A DNA stretch of 47,946 bases from Phoronis australis (GCA_002633005.1 NMRA01000085.1:800619-848564); one strand, 5' to 3'. Shown: positions 32,440 to 44,705, counted from the stretch's first letter. Numbers and translations: made by a program. The notes: generated from the sequence alone by a model not told the origin.

Positions 32440-34110
32440 TTTGGAACCGTTTCATCCCGACGATACTCGAATGGTAACACCTATTTTTATTTGACCATTC
32501 AGGGAACAAGAATTTTCTGCCGTTCCCTTATTTGTCAGTGTGTGAATTTGTCAACTGTTTTTTATACAAGTCTTTTTTCTCTCTCCCGCCGTCTCTTCCA
32601 CAGACTATATACGGCTTCTAGATTGGTTGAGCGGCCTCACACTGACGTGAGAGTGTGAACCCTGTGATTTATGAAAACAGCGGTACCTTGTAGTTGTTTT
32701 CTCCTTCCCCCTACCTAACATGGGTGCACTGAGGTTGGGTGGAGGAAAGACATAAAGTGACACTAAACATTTTTTTCTCATTTTGGCCTCCCCAGGTAGG
32801 ATGATCCGAGGGAAAGCGGATTATTTCTTTTCTACAACAAAACCACAAAATATGAAACATATGCAGGTAAAGCTTACATACAGTCTAAAAAGCTTGCATT
32901 CAAAGTCCGTTATTGTTTTACTTTTATGACTACATCAAATCTAGGCGGCGATGTCAAAAACGGGCAAAAATACACAAAATTGGGGCGATTTTCAACCTAA
33001 AACCACGACTCGTATACAACTACTAAGGACCAGCAGACAACATACTCCGAATGCAAAAACACTCCAGACTTCAAAAATTGGGAAGAAATTGGGTTTTGAA
33101 AAGCACGTTTTTTTAGCAAGCCTGAAAAGTTTGAGGGGTACCTGAATTTCCAGCAAAAACTTGTCTGGTTTACAAGGTACTAGACTGGTTACAAACAGCC
33201 ACGGTTGCCTGAAAAATAGGTCAACGGGGCAACAACCTGGATTTTTTTCAAAACAGGTTCAAAAATGCACAAATGCCATTCATAGCCACCACACTCGCAC
33301 TGAATCTCAAAATGTCCAGCCAATCCAACAGGCACCAATTTTTTATGAAATGGGGGAGGGGTAATTCGACTGTGCCTCAGAAAACCTATTGGGTGCCACA
33401 TTCTGAGGTTTGACGAAGGCCACAGTACAGAGCATCGTTTGTTACCAATATATGTGATAAGACTAATGCTGCTTAACATCCATTAATAGGTTAAATCAGG
33501 AAGGATTAAGCAGTAAATGATTAGTATAATATAGCACTAAAGACTTATGACTACAAAGGCAAGTCCAAACTGACCAGCTTCAAAGTACTATAAAACAACA
33601 CCAGTCCCATAACTACAATACATATGCCTTATCAACATACATCATGCAGACTTTTCCATATTGTTATATTATTAGTTTAAAAAACGTTTTTAAATCATGC
33701 AATTTCAACTATATCATTTTATTATTTCACCAATTCAAACAAAATATCAGAAATAACTGGTCAGTAGATTAGAAGCTGATTGCAGTGGCCATTCATAGCC
33801 GGTTCAGGCAAGCAGTATTATTCAAGATATCATTCAAATTGAGAATGAAATTATTTTTTCCCAATGGAAGCAAACTGTCAAAATGATTTCAAATGGATTT
33901 TCTGTTACATTGAAGGTAAACCGCACAACAAAACACCAGTCACATTAAGATGTAGTCTAGGGGGGCACGAAGACTAGGATTCCTAACAATTTAAAGAGTG
34001 GACTTGAAGAAAAGGAACCCATTTGGAGAGAACGAGTCTGACATGTAGAGCTTAGAACCAGAAATGCCCCTTTCGTAAGCAGTTTATTCCGTAAGCCTAA
34101 TTAGCTGTGG
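32440..34110. other. No recognisable gene
   Basis: Only short open frames without recognisable domains or splice context are present. Nothing identified. Confidence 0.4.
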
Positions 34111-34111
34111 A

Positions 34112-34340
34112 TCATTTTGGAAAAAATTGAGTCACAAAAGTCACCCTTTCAGTCGGACCCAGCCTAAAAAATGGGGCTCGAATTCTTGGGGATGTGGACC
34201 TTTTACCAAAAAACGAGCTACGGTCAGAGCTGTGAATTGTGCGTTCGCCGAATTTTAATAGTTCCTGCCTTTTTAGTGGACTTTTGGCTCGTTTTCTCGG
34301 ATATGTTGTTTCTCTGAAGCGGACCTTTACCCCCGTGGGT
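34112..34340 (-). repeat. Dispersed ~220-bp repeat, copy 1
   Basis: Its reverse complement matches about 43350-43560. The shared blocks in order are AAAGGTCCGC, TCAGAGAxACAAC, CACAATTCACAG (GCAATTCACAG), AAAAGGTCCAC, GAATTCGAGCCCC and AGGCTGGG. Long open frames across it are not conserved between copies, so it is treated as a non-coding repeat. Confidence 0.65.
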
Positions 34341-34349
34341 GCGCGCATC

Positions 34350-35143
34350 CGATTGGAGAGAAAATGGTCTTGAAAAAATGACCCTTGTAATCAACACAAC
34401 TTGTAAACCTCTTCTTGGGAGTACCCTTTCGGATATGCTTTATTTTTATGGTTCAAAACAAATCCGCTTTTTCCTAACATACACGATTGATTAACCCATT
34501 CGCCTACGTAGGCCACACGTACAAGAACGTTAACAACGACTATATTTAATTTCTTTTGGTGTGCCTGAAATCTGACGTTTCGGAAAATGTATTGTACCCC
34601 TTCTTCATAACTGAGTCGGAAGAGGATTCAAGTCCCAATGGCCGTCTCTGAAAGTAGAAAAGTCATGCATAGCAATACTGCAACTGTTTTATTATGCAGG
34701 GAGAGCAGCCAGGTGAGCTGTATGTGAAGTTAAGAAAGTTAAGAGAGTTGTTCTTTGGGTACACGTACTGAAGGCTCACCATAAATTGACAATTCTAACC
34801 GATATCATGTCATTTCAACACGTCTTATCAACTGAAATGTCTGAGTTTGTATTTCTTATTATGGAAGGAACAACAAAAATCGAAGGTAAAGCAATTTTAA
34901 AAAGCATGAAATTTCCTCTTGTCGGAGGCTTGGTAAAACATAAAAGGAATTTTAAAATTTTTGATCACATTGTGTTTTGAGTATAACTTCAATAATGAAG
35001 TTTGTGGCATTTTTGAAAACACGCAATATAAAAGTATACAGAAGTTATTTAAAAATCAAATGAAGAATAATAAGAGGTAGAGGCAAACAACCCGAATGCA
35101 ATCCACTGATAAATACAGAAAACCAGAGGCTAATCTGTCCCAC
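34350..35143. other. No recognisable feature
   Basis: AT-rich with short open frames only; nothing supported. Confidence 0.4.
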
Positions 35144-35151
35144 GGTGGTCC

Positions 35152-35599
35152 CGTTCCAAACGTCGTAACACCATTCAAGAGTCTATTAAATGCAAGCCGC
35201 TACATGCTTGCAGCTCAATGATGTAATACATGTATATTACTACAATGCATTATAGACTGTAACACTCTTCAACGAGTCCTACATGAGTGTTACTGTGCGC
35301 TCTGGGATCAAGTCGATGTTTACTTTTGTTGCCAAGATTGTGGCTTATATTCAGCTTCGAGACTAGCGGCAGTATGTATTTTGCGCCGAATTTACAAAGT
35401 GGCAGCCTCAGATGAAAGTAGCGCTATCCTAGAATTCTTAGGTCTCACGACTTCACACTTGTTCTCATTGCTCAACGAAAAGCCGTCTCATTGCGGGCTT
35501 GTTGAAGAGTGTTACAGTGTATGATGTGTTGTAGTAATATATTACAGTGAGCTGCAAGCATTTAATAGACTCTTGAATGGTGTTACGGCGTTTGGAACG
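35152..35599. mobile_element. 448-bp MITE with long inverted ends and 8-bp target duplication
   Basis: It starts CGTTCCAAACG and ends CGTTTGGAACG. Inverted homology extends about 100-130 bp inward with small gaps (shared ACACCATTCAAGAGTCTATT and AACACTCTTCAAC blocks). GGTGGTCC occurs directly outside both ends (35144-35151 and 35600-35607). An 8-bp duplication fits hAT, P or Merlin type elements. No coding sequence inside. Confidence 0.85.
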
Positions 35600-35607
35600 G
35601 GTGGTCC

Positions 35608-36311
35608 CACCCTCTCAGGGTGAGAAACGTCAAAAAGCATAATGCATACACGGACAACCAACATGACAAAATATCAAAGATTTATATCAATTTCCATTAC
35701 ACAGGATAATCAAGCCTTTTAAGCAAAACAATAACAAAACGGTCTGTTTAAAACTAACGCAGGCACCCAGTTTGCCTGGACCAACTTGGAAAGAGACCTG
35801 AGACAAGCGCAGCAGTTCTCTGCTGGCCCAATAACCTTCTTCGTCTCAGCAGGTGAACACAGGTGTGGATGTATGTTTCTGAAGTGATTATAAATTTCCT
35901 TGCTTCAGATGATTGCATTATGTACCCGGAAAAGATGAAGACAGATGGTGACAAGCTGAAAACGTTTGACAAATAGCAACTGCCATCAAGCTGTTTATCA
36001 TAACTCTGAGTCACGATTGGTATAGAAACATTCCAAACCCTCAGGTGGATAATCCATTAGGTTATCACGCTCGAAATGAAACCAGCCATTACATCTACTG
36101 CACTGTGCATACATGTACACTGTATTACAGTTTGTTGCCAGACTCTATAGCAGCCTTGCAAATGGAACATGAGTTACGAGCATTACTACTCAAAAAGGTA
36201 CTCGGTTTCTGCTGAACTTTTGACATTTTTCTGTGAATATTTCCTATTGAAAAGCCGTCTGGGTCGCCGTGGAACAACCTTCGCCTCTCTGCCGTCACCC
36301 TCTCTTGATTT
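35608..36311. other. No recognisable feature
   Basis: No supported gene; short overlapping open frames on both strands have no recognisable motif. Confidence 0.4.
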
Positions 36312-36707
36312 GCTGTTGACAATGGCAATTCCTAAAGTTAAAGTCATTAAATGTGAAATTAATTCCACATAGCCTCTGGTGTCTGTTATATGTCAGTTTG
36401 CTACACTGCAACACACGCATATTAATAGGGAATTCTGAAAGTCAACTCTCCTATTTCGCGAAGGTAGGCAAATGCATCGTTAAATCTATTCGGTTGCAAC
36501 TCCGCTATTGCTGTTGACAATGGCAATTCCTAAAGTTAAAGTCATTAAATGTGAAATTAATTCCACATAGCCTCTGGTGTCTGTTATATGTCAGTTTGCT
36601 ACACTGCAACACACGCATCTTAATAGGGAATTCTGAAAGTCAACTCTCCTATTTCGCGAAGGTAGGCAAATGCATCGTTAAATCTATTCGGTTGCAACTC
36701 CGCTATT
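36312..36707. repeat. 198-bp tandem duplication, two copies
   Basis: 36312-36509 and 36510-36707 are nearly identical; one difference is GCATATT against GCATCTT. Both start GCTGTTGACAATGGC and end CAACTCCGCTATT. The near-identity means a recent duplication or an assembly duplication. Confidence 0.9.
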
Positions 36708-36709
36708 GA

Positions 36710-38810
36710 TCTAGGTTTCGGATCTTCCGACTTTTCAAATCTTGTAGTGTTAATATTACAACTTACTGTACATAAACTCTACTTTACTGGCATTTCAAGG
36801 CGTGTGCCGAAATAATTATGATGTGAAATAGCGATAATATGGCAACCGTGGGTTAAAGGGGAAGTTATCTTTTTGAAGGCGTTTTTGGACAGTTTGTCCT
36901 GTTTTACCAATTATTTGCGATATTTTCTACATTTTAAATGGATTTCTACGAAACCGGAGTTGATGAAATGGAAATTTGCGCAGAACAACTTTCAAAAATG
37001 TCAAAAAAGAAAATATATACTTGCTCTGAGATAAAATCTATAGTTCTCTGGATATTTTAATAAATATATATTCATTGACGACAAGGTCCTACAAAGTCTC
37101 TACGTGCACAATTCCTGCGTTGACCTGTACTAAGACACTGTTTATGCATTCAGCAACAACAAAAGTAAGATTTTTCAATCACTCACAGTCAATATGTTGG
37201 CGATCATTTTGTGTGCCGCCATTTTGATTTTTTGTTCAAAATTACTCCATTTTATACCGTTGAGCGGAAAGGACATGTTATGTTTCTTATTTAATTACCA
37301 TTCATAAGTTCCAAAACCCAACTTAATTTTCTATAGATTCCAACCCAGTTCTCTCGGTTTCACGACAAGTACGCTGTACGATAAAATATTGAAAATCAAA
37401 GTATTTACTATAGTAACTTAAAACCCCATATAACGGCCAAATGACTTTTGAACGTGTTAAATATATGTATCATTGATCGACACAAACATGTCATCCCTTC
37501 CTTTACTCCTCACATTAGCTAGTTACGCCAATTACTGTCTTACGACCTCATCAGGAACCCCATGTAGCGCCGAAAAAAACGTTAGATGGCGCTCGTTCTT
37601 ATCGACGCAAATGACATCATCGTTGAGACCCGCAAGACGTACCGTACAGTCCGTTGCCACAGGAAACTTTCGTTACGGTGACGGGTGCATATTTCAAATC
37701 ACAGATTTTCAAAATTTCATCTGTTAGAAACAGCAAAATTCAAACACTATACGACACTTTTCTCGACTCTTCCACGTGCATGTAATATCCTGTGCCTTGA
37801 TAGCAGTCTAGCGTCGCCAGAAGTCAGTAGCGCGTTCTCGGTGGGGACCACTTACTCAGTCTAACATCAAACGCTTATTCACAAAGACGTCGAGGTCTAA
37901 CGAACCAATTTAAGTACAGGGTACCCGCGTGCATTGGGTGACCGGTTGGCAATCAATGGAGATTCGTCGGACCCACGGCGACATCCTGGCGGAATGCGTG
38001 TACCAGAGAACTAATCTGTTAAGGGATTATGTCGGGGAGTAAGTTGGCGTTACACATCTTGCGAAGCGAAAGGCTCACTCGCAGCATGATTAAAAGAATG
38101 ACCCGAGACTTTTCGCACTTGGGTCAGAAAAGCATAATACTTTGCTATGGACGGACGTTACAGCACAAGAGTTCATTGAAATCTACGGCGAAATTGAAGA
38201 TTAGAGAAATTTAGAAACAACGTTTGGATGGATTAGCGCCGTATATGTTCGAACGAGAGGAATCCGAGTAAAAGTGGTAGGGAAGGGGGAAAACTGACCA
38301 ATTGTCACGGAACACGCTACGGACCGTCTCGGAGGCGATGTTTGTTGTTGGTGAGTAAAATGTATAATCAATCAACGAAATTGCTAATACGGTAGAATTC
38401 AAATTAATCCGACGTAATTTCTTGCGGTCAAAAATTGGGAAAATTATGAAGCAAAAGTTTTCTCATGAAATTCCAAAAACATTTACTTTTTATTTCCACT
38501 AGGTTTCTTTTTTGGTTTGACCATGATTTGTACTAAGAAAAATATAATTTGATAAGCATGCGCTGCGACATCGGCAAATTCAAATTTTACGTTGAAATTG
38601 TGTCGGAAGTCACCCATGTTTAACTTGCCACCCGAATAGTATGCATTTACCGCAAACAGGTAGCGCTTTGTCGCATTCATCGCTATATAAGAGAGAGGTC
38701 TATATTCCGGCAATAACAAAGGAAACATACATGTGTAATACTTGTCAAGTCAAGGGGGTTGGTGGCGGCGGTTGCTTTAGCGGCAGTACATGCCGGGTTT
38801 TCTTACTTCA
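36710..38810. other. No supported gene; one dispersed repeat copy
   Basis: A weak third copy of the repeat at 12295 and 31565 lies at about 36990-37085. The remainder has only short open frames. One on the minus strand, ending KPKKKPSGNKK (38483-38728), has no recognisable family or splice support. Confidence 0.4.
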
Positions 38811-38880
38811 TTTTCCCGTTGCTCCCACTTGTTGGGTTCACCCAACAACAAGTTGGGGAGTTTGGCCCTGTAGCCAATAT
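38811..38880. repeat. Dispersed repeat with hairpin, second copy
   Basis: It shares blocks with 29731-29823. The centre forms a stem: ACTTGTTGGGT, a TTC-type loop, then ACCCAACAACAAGT with a small bulge. Confidence 0.6.
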
Positions 38881-41434
38881 CTTACACGACTGATTAACTC
38901 CATGCTGGCATTTATGGTTGGAGGGCCAGCTCTCTTTTGTTCGATAATTGCTCTAATCTCCAATAAGATCGTATCTGCCCTGACAGGACTGTGTTGTTAA
39001 AAATAAAAGTTAAGTTATAACATATTTGAACATAAACCAATAGCATTTTTAAAATCTTCGTCAAATGGTGATCCTGTTTAGTTTTTGAATCGCCAAAATC
39101 GCCCGACGGCAACCGAAGTTACGACAATCTATTTCAGAATACACCAATTCACTCTGAGTTTGACCGTGTTCACACGGGGTCAGTAATAAGCCTGGTAGAT
39201 AATTGGCCTCCCTGTTGTCATAACAGACAAAAGACTGTGCTTGGCAGTTAACAAAAAGCTAGATATTATCACACGCTCTGAACCCCTTACGTCTGGTGAG
39301 TCACTGAACGGGAAAACGCTGTCCTGTTTGCAACGGAGGTGGCTTTTGGAGGCGGTGGCTGTGGGTGTTTTTCTTCTCGAGGGCAGACAGCTCAAAAGCC
39401 TCGGTCGGTACCGGTATGTCTTCGGGTTTGTTTTGTGGCAAGTGAACAGTCTTAGAAAGTCAAAATGTGTGGTTCATTGTGCCCACTCGACGAATTTTCC
39501 AAGCTGAGACCTGATTAAGGCGAAAGTATGGGATCAGTGTATTTCCGGGGCTTCAGTCATACATGTATTGACAAGGTGCTCGCTGGCGTGTACCAATAAT
39601 TGCGGGTAGGCGGTACTTTTTCAAAAAGTTTTGAGGACTCCCGGCTTCGCGAGGTCCAATAGGCCCCTAAATTTCCCTTTCGTCTTTGCAAAAGGTCCAC
39701 TGCATTGGCCTCAACCCCCGACAAATGGTGCACTGGCCGACTTCCTACAGAAATGCTACCCCAGAAAACGGTGTGACTTAGTAGAACATATACAAAAAAT
39801 ATCAAACTCGCAACAAGTCTACCAACGTCGAAGGCTGACTGTCAGTTTATGATAAACAAGTGGCATGGCTGCTTAAAAGCAGCGCTACCTGTTAGCGAAG
39901 CGGGATATTACACACAGCGCCACCTGGTCGCGGTAAAGCCTTGCATGAGTGGGTACCTTTTGCTACAAACAGTATAGGTCAACTGGTCAATTTACATTTC
40001 AAATGTCTGAGATCGACACAAACAACAAGCCGTCAGGAAGGTCTAAGCTATTGAGGTACGGGCAAAATACCAAACAAAAAACTAAAGACAAAACAAACAA
40101 ACAACGATTATTTCGCGACCTTCACATGACAAAATTCCTCATTTTTATCACTATTGTTCTTCATTTGAAGACAAAGGCAATTTACACAAGGCATACGAAA
40201 CAGCCCATAGCCGACGCAACTAGCTGCACGCCGATTACTGAGATCTGCAGGAAAGTCTAAACGATCGAGGTGGGAACAAAATATCATTTAATAAAAAGGA
40301 CAGACAAAGTTAACGCTACGAATCGGGGTTGTCATATTTAAATTATCGTTCGATGTGAACTACCAATTGCACTAGGCATTTTATACTTTCAACTGAGTCA
40401 GGGAAACACGCCGTCCCGGTCATAGCACAACCCATCGACATGCTGACTGCACACTTTTTTCAGTGTGTGCCTCCAAAGTGTACCCAAAGCCGTACTGCCC
40501 GACGTTCACATGCGGGTTGTGTAAGTACACCCTTTCGCGATGTTGAATTCAAAGAATGTGTCACAAGGCTAAAGTTGAAACGGCGCTATCTAATGGTCAC
40601 GTGCATCCGAGTGTATGCAACACCCAAGCGCTTAATCGAGCCAAGTCGGTGCAATATTTTATTTAGAACTGCTGCCGTTCTCTTTTGATGTACAACTTGG
40701 GAGGTGTGCACCTCTGAGTTCCCACCGCTGGAGTACTGGTACGCGATACCTTGGCTACAACGTGTGAGTGACAGATGACTCGTGCATATGTCGCGCGTGC
40801 TGTCCCAAAAACGAGGGCTTGAGAATTTCTTACCGGCTTATGGTTACTCTGATGCAAGACAAGTTGTGACCGTCGTTTGGCAAGTAACAGCCAAGGGTTG
40901 TCATCTTAACGTATGTTTTTTGCGATAAAAACGAGACGTACATTCACACACACCGTTGATTTACGACATTTCTGAGTCACGATCGTATAAAATGGTACCG
41001 ACCAGTGCTGCGGTGATTTATTCTCGGGGATATTGTTAGTGGATAATCAAGATATCTTAAGAGAAAAAAATAATATTTTTCCACCACAGAGTTCGGTAAG
41101 TTTGCCGTTTCAGATTTAGTACGAAGCGTACCTGTTGTATGGCATTTTACATGGGTGCAAATATTTACTTCGACAATTTGTTCGTCGTGGGTCGTGAGTG
41201 AATCGATAGCGCCCTATCCGAGATCTACACCGCTGTTCGGTTCGAAGTGTGCTTTACCTGACACGATTCTTTTGCTTAGTAATTGCATTATCAACGGACA
41301 CTGATGCCTAACGTCGGCGATGTTTCTAATTGGTCACGTTCCTTGAGCAATCTACTTATTTGTTTACTGTCCGGTAGCCGGTCAGCTGTTCAGGTTGTAG
41401 TTAGTGCGGTAATGTGTTTCTCACAACTATGATG
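38881..41434. other. No confident gene; possible promoter near 40,990
   Basis: Only short open frames. A TATAAAA box at about 40987-40993 is followed about 100 bases later by a donor-like GTAAGT (about 41097). This could mark a first exon and promoter on the plus strand, but no coding sequence or downstream exon was found. Confidence 0.25.
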
Positions 41435-42105
41435 TCAATCACCCCGGCCAACCGGCGATCGAGAATGACCGGAAGGCGACCGAGGACGAAATTTGGCGCG
41501 AGAAGCGAAGCCAGGCAAGGTGAGTAAATTTGATGAATTTTCGTTGTTTTTACTTCCAATGTGACAACAGAGACATGAGTTCAAGGCGTAACACATTGAG
41601 GAAGGGCAGGTAGAGGCTCTTCCAATTATAGGAAGAAAGTTACGTTAACCGAGGCATCGCTTAAGCCGAAGGTGATTTGTATGTCATTTTGGCAAATTGC
41701 CGTTATTTTTGGCACTAAATCAATAAATTGACCATGGAGTTATGAACAAATTACGTGTGAAAATATAACGCATAGCTTGTTTTTTTGTAGTTTTGTCAGG
41801 ATCTCTGGTTTTTCGACGCTTTTCTTCTGAAAGATGCGGTCGAGAACGCAACAATAAGTGATCGGGAACGCAAAATTGTGTTTGCTTATGCGATCGGGAA
41901 CGCATCGTGGTGTGTCGAACAGTAATGGACTTTTTACTTATAAAAGATGAAAAATGTTACAAAAAAAGTGTGGTGCAATGAATTAATCGCATTTTGTGTC
42001 GTTGACTGTGTTCCTTTCGTATCAAAACTGAACAACAGCGTAGCATATTTCCATTAAATTTCCATCACTACATGTACATCAAGTGAAATTTTAGTTTCAC
42101 AAACG

Positions 42106-42248
42106 GGACAGGATCAAATATAAAAATTGAAAAAAATTTCGCCAGAAAAATGAAATCAGCTACTAAAACCACAAAAAGTCTTACACGCGCCTCGTATTCA
42201 CTCGAATCGTAACCCCCCCCCCTTACCGAAAACGTAGATCTGCCACTG
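42106..42248. repeat. Truncated copy of the CAGnGGC MITE
   Basis: It matches the interior and right end of 21183-21419: GGACAGGATCAAA, CGCCAGAAAA, AGCTACTAAAA, a C-run, and a GTAGATCTGCCACTG end. The left inverted end is missing. Confidence 0.75.
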
Positions 42249-43349
42249 ATCACATCAAACAACTACCAACCACAGACGCTGTCAATTGAATAAACAATAC
42301 TGACTTAACAACCTTCACCACTGGACTTAATGATTTCATTCATGACGTTTCTGCTTGCCATGCCTGTAGAAAGAGGCATACTGTTTGCATGACATGCCAC
42401 TTTCACCACAAAAAGGAGTGCCCTCGTGCTGTGACGCAGTGTTGCATAAGGCTTACTCTTTCCGTGAAATACTGATTGCAGGCAGAACACTGAATCGACT
42501 TGGTTCCTGAGCACGATGCTTCACGCTGTTTTACTATATTGGTAAAAAATCTTTTGGCGCATGCAACGCGTCAATCACAGGGCTGGTAAAAGTCTTGCTT
42601 TGTTGTAGTGTCACTGTGTTTTATTGCCATGTGGTCATACTTTAAGACGATTTCTTAGTTGTGAACGAGGCTTCACAAGACACACACACAACTTTGTGAC
42701 ATGCAGCAGTTGTACTACTCTTGTTTGAAGGCGTGGACATTAACACCATGAAGGACTCGTCGTGTGGCTGCAGTTCAACTGAAAAAATCAAACGCATTCA
42801 GTTATGTTTGTTAGGCTTAATCTGGCACTTAGAAATAATGAAAAAACGATAAAATGTAATTAATAATCAACCCATCAACTAATTCAGGCTCCGTATTGTT
42901 CTAAAATTATTGACATAATACCGTAACTTGAACGACTATTCAGGCCAATGTAGAGGAAAAAATGTGCGTTCACGATCGCTTTTTTGCGTTCACGATCGCC
43001 ATAGAGAATTAACGACATCGTTCCGATCGCCGTCTCACACAAGGACCTGCTTGTATTGGTAAATATCTCAAATTGTTTCACATATCATAACTAACAAAGG
43101 TGTCACCAGGGACGATTGAACTATAAACGCCACACTTCTCTTCTTAAGAACCCTGGAATTGCTAATAACACGTAGAAATTGTTTATTTTACGAGGCGCAA
43201 GGCATTTTACCGGAAGCCATTGCTTTATTTTAAGAAATAAGCAAAAGCCAAGTATTATTTCATATCCACAACAAAGGCTACACTCTGCCGCTTTTCTATG
43301 TGTAGCATTCATACCAAAGTGGCCTCTATTTCATGCGAGCCCCCCCCCC

Positions 43350-43560
43350 CATTTGGCGAAGTGGGCAAAAAGGTCCGCCTCAGAGAGACAACAAGTCCAC
43401 GAAAATGAGGCATAAGTCCATTAAACATGCGCAAACGCGCAATTCACAGTGGTGCTCCCGTTTTTTTGTTTTTTTTTTATTCCGCCCGCATTTTTGTTAC
43501 CAAAAGGTCCACAAAGTCAGGAATTCGAGCCCCCCCATATTGAAGGCTGGGCGCGCGCAT
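43350..43560 (+). repeat. Dispersed ~220-bp repeat, copy 2
   Basis: Plus-strand relative of the minus-strand repeat at 34112-34340, with blocks AAAAAGGTCCGC, CAGAGAGACAAC, GCAATTCACAG, AAAAGGTCCAC and GAATTCGAGCCCC in order. It lies within the 41440-43682 transposon. Confidence 0.65.
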
Positions 43561-44087
43561 GTATTTATGCAGAAAATGACACTTAAACTCACCGGGTACG
43601 TCAATGTCGTCTGCCATTTTTGGTGGAAGGTCTCGTTCTCGATCGCCTTCCGGGCGTTCTCGATCGCGGGTTGGCCGGGGTGTCAATAGACCAGTCTAGT
43701 GTGACTCGTCGAGAGGATAAAAGGGGTTTCCTATGGGGGCACATAGTATGGGGGGCATGAAATGTGTAATAATTATTTAGTTGTTGTGTGGAATATAACG
43801 AAACAAAGATTTGTTGCACAAAAGTACATGTATTTAACATACCTAAAAGGCAGTTGGCTCATTTTAGCCTGTCTTTAAAATTCGAAAACAGTTCATTCAT
43901 TGCATTGCAGTTTTGATTAAACTACTAACAAGCGCTTTTCAACCATTTCAAAGTGAATGGCATATTTGAATTTTGTTAAAATAGTTATCAGTGGAGAAAT
44001 AGATCGTCTTGAAGCAAATTTTAGAGAGAGAAACCTATACACATTTTTTATATTGGAAGAACACAAGTAGAACATAACTTCCTTCTA

Positions 44088-44232
44088 ACATGGGCGGCGC
44101 AGCACTGAAAAAGTGGGGTGCTAAATCCTTCTCAGGCCACTGTGGTACACCGCCTATACCCCATGTGCAGCGTAGCACTGAAAAAAGTGGGGGGTTATAG
44201 CCTCCCAGCCCCCTATGGTGCGTCGCCCATGT
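44088..44232. mobile_element. Small inverted-end element (MITE) with internal duplication
   Basis: The left end ACATGGGCGGCGCA and the complement of the right end ACATGGGCGACGCA form inverted repeats. CTA flanks both sides (44085-44087 and 44233-44235), a possible 3-bp target duplication as in PIF/Harbinger-type elements. AGCACTGAAAAA-GTGGGG occurs twice inside. Confidence 0.55.
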
Positions 44233-44235
44233 CTA

Positions 44236-44700
44236 AGTCCTGTGGAAGTACAATTATCCATATCTACCCGGTCCCGCTACCTGTGAGGAAATATTATAGT
44301 GCATTGTTTGATTGATACAAAATAAACTTATGAAGGTCATACCATTTTTAAAAACCCCAAGCTAAATGCGACGGGAACAGCGCGCAGGCAAATATGCATA
44401 AACTGACCGGATTCGCTGCCTACTATCACATAATCTTGAGTTCGACCATTGCTCTTCTGGTGATCCACACACACTTGGGCGATAGCCGGTCAAGGTCAAA
44501 CGACGGCTCCTAAGACCTATCGATGATTTCGATGCTCGATGCTGGTGCCTGTAGTTACCTAATTGATTGGTAAAGTATAGCGTTGGTTGTAACAGGATGG
44601 GACATCTAATGCTTTCTTTTGACGCCCTGGCAAACGATAGGCCCCGATGACTCTAGACCACGACCCGGTATAAGAACTTCTGCTTGGCGACTCCCTTACA
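44236..44700. other. No recognisable feature
   Basis: Nothing supported between the small inverted-end element and the CTTAAG array. Confidence 0.4.
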
Positions 44701-44705
44701 AAAAT

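Larger units (their letters stand above)
41440..43682. mobile_element. 2,243-bp non-autonomous DNA transposon, TCAAT target duplications
   Basis: Both ends begin CACCCCGGCCAACC when read inward; the first 50 bases of the two ends match at 45 positions. TCAAT lies directly outside at 41435-41439 and 43683-43687. Nine copies of a GCGATCGNGAACGC-type motif are inside: five forward near the left end (41455, 41476, 41836, 41858, 41890) and four reversed near the right (42966, 42986, 43633, 43654). These look like subterminal transposase-binding repeats. No transposase is visible. A truncated MITE (42106) and a dispersed repeat (43350) lie inside. A 5-bp duplication with CAC ends recalls Transib-type elements, but the rest of the end does not match that consensus; superfamily unresolved. 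Confidence 0.85.

Noticed and set aside
34112-34348. 78-codon basic minus-strand frame
   Set aside because: It lies in a dispersed repeat whose other copy does not keep the frame.
38483-38728. Minus-strand 81-codon frame ending KPKKKPSGNKK
   Set aside because: No recognisable family, splice signals or promoter; length is within chance expectation.
41429-41520. Short coding exon starting ATGATGTCAATC and ending at a GTGAGT donor
   Set aside because: It coincides with the left inverted end of the 41440-43682 transposon; its Arg-rich reading is explained by the repeated GCGATCG motif.
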